From Prevotellaceae bacterium (GTDB lineage Bacteria; Bacteroidota; Bacteroidia; Bacteroidales; UBA932), in contig JAISSE010000276.1 of the NCBI GenBank assembly GCA_031273285.1, forward strand, positions 1 through 5,627: a stretch of 5,627 nucleotides of DNA, written 5' to 3'. Each line of letters begins with the position of its first letter. The first letter of the stretch is position 1. Both the position numbers and the translations under genes were made by a program. The notes under the pieces were generated by a model. That model was not told where the DNA came from and ran no database searches. It was given only the letters and a program-made list of their open reading frames with translations. Below are positions 4,800 through 5,627 of this stretch, piece by piece.

Positions 4800-5627
4800 T
4801 CAGCTGTTTCTTGGTTTGTTAAGTATTTTGTTTTGCTCGAAATAATCGACCACCCTGTCAAGTACTCCGTTTACGAAAACGCTGCTGCTCGACGTGCTGT
4901 AAAATCTTGCCAGATCAATATATTCGTCCAGAGTTACTCTCACCGGAATATCCGGAAATTCGATAAATTCCGACGTCGCAATTATCAGTATCAGAATATC
5001 TATCAAGGCTATTCTGTCGATATCCCAGTTGGGCGTATTTTCGTCGATCAGAAGGTTGTACTTATCGTAGTTCACCACCGCATGTCTAAGCAGACGTTCG
5101 GCAAATGTCTCGTCTTCAGTGTTTTTGTATAACGGCATTAACGAAAAAGACTTGTTTTCCCTGATGGAATTAACGGTCTTAATAATGTTGCTGACCACAA
5201 ATTCGGATTCATCCGTCCAGTAAATACTTTGCTCTTCCAGCAGAGAATAGAGGTCGTCAAAATCCTCAAATTCATGGCAAAGAATATCCATAACCAATTT
5301 TTTATCCTGCCTGAAAGAAACATCCGGAGCGGACATGTATCCGGAAAAATATTCCCTGCCGGTCATGTTGTTGTACATCTTTCCGACAAGGCTTTTCGCA
5401 TCCGCCAGAATAGCCGAATTTTTGTTTGAAAAGCTTTGCAGTTCCGCGTTTTCGGCAATTTGTTTTATGAGTCTGTTATTGACAAATCTCGTGTTGGGAT
5501 TTTTTTCGTCATCCGTCGGCAGATATTTTTGACGTCCTCTTTCTATTTTACCGTCGGCATGTTCCTGCAACAACGGGATAAGGCAAAACAAATATTTATA
5601 TTGGTCATAAGTTTTGTTAATGCTTAA
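4800..5627 (-). CDS. nusB: Transcription antitermination factor NusB, 5' end cut by window
   Basis: NusB binds boxA RNA together with ribosomal protein S10 (NusE) and helps RNA polymerase read through rRNA operons. The frame is open to the window edge, giving 275 residues. Upstream of the TTG at 5591 the frame still reads like family sequence ([12 protein letters not shown]), so that TTG is not the start, and I estimate about 35 residues are missing. The C-terminal NusB fold is clear: [22 protein letters not shown] (in two parts across about 4965-5030), the [19 protein letters not shown] region (about 4890-4950), and [14 protein letters not shown] near the end. The central part, including [10 protein letters not shown] and QSIYWTDE, is an insertion relative to the roughly 140-residue proteobacterial protein and matches the approximately 300-residue Bacteroidetes form as I remember it. 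It is followed after 4 nt by pyrF. Confidence 0.88.
   Translation of the reverse strand, partial: LSINKTYDQYKYLFCLIPLLQEHADGKIERGRQKYLPTDDEKNPNTRFVNNRLIKQIAENAELQSFSNKNSAILADAKSLVGKMYNNMTGREYFSGYMSAPDVSFRQDKKLVMDILCHEFEDFDDLYSLLEEQSIYWTDESEFVVSNIIKTVNSIRENKSFSLMPLYKNTEDETFAERLLRHAVVNYDKYNLLIDENTPNWDIDRIALIDILILIIATSEFIEFPDIPVRVTLDEYIDLARFYSTSSSSVFVNGVLDRVVDYFEQNKILNKPRNS

Noticed and set aside
4623..5132. 169-codon plus-strand open frame across the nusB/pyrF junction
   Set aside because: It is antisense to two well-supported genes and has no coherent domain.
5589..5591. TTG as the nusB start
   Set aside because: The frame stays open to the window edge and the residues upstream of the TTG still look like NusB, so the gene is simply cut by the window.

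Overview
The window looks like a piece of a Bacteroidetes (probably Bacteroidales-type) chromosome, moderately AT-rich. This rests on three things: an extended NusB of the kind found in that phylum, a small one-helix protein resembling the DUF4834 family, and a leftward promoter candidate that fits the Bacteroides TTTG / TAnnTTTG pattern. Starts also lack well-spaced Shine-Dalgarno sequences. The assignment comes from family memory and motif reading, not from a search.

Layout. Bases 1-351 hold no convincing gene. They contain a candidate promoter facing left, out of the window, and a leader with two inverted repeats. Bases 352-2459 hold a rightward pair 26 nt apart: a small membrane protein (DUF4834-like) and a complete MsbA-type ABC exporter. 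Bases 2460-2935 are non-coding and are dominated by a 208-bp nested inverted-repeat element (2583-2790). It is built from four copies of a 22-bp palindrome-bearing unit. Bases 2936-3961 encode a secreted family 18 glycoside hydrolase (chitinase-like) with an intact active-site motif. On the other strand, converging on it with a 9-nt gap, is the pair nusB (5' end beyond the right edge) and pyrF, separated by 4 nt.

How they fit together. The exporter probably serves the envelope (lipid flipping or drug/lipid export), with the DUF4834-like protein co-expressed. NusB (rRNA transcription antitermination) and PyrF (last step of UMP synthesis) are housekeeping and probably share a transcript. The chitinase is the only clearly accessory function. 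It sits directly downstream of the repeat element, between two housekeeping blocks.

I see no CRISPR array, tRNA, rRNA, integrase, transposase or defence system. The most unusual item is the nested repeat element, whose outer-arm ends can pair either over long range or in local hairpins. It looks like a dispersed non-coding repeat (MITE/REP-like), not a new gene system.
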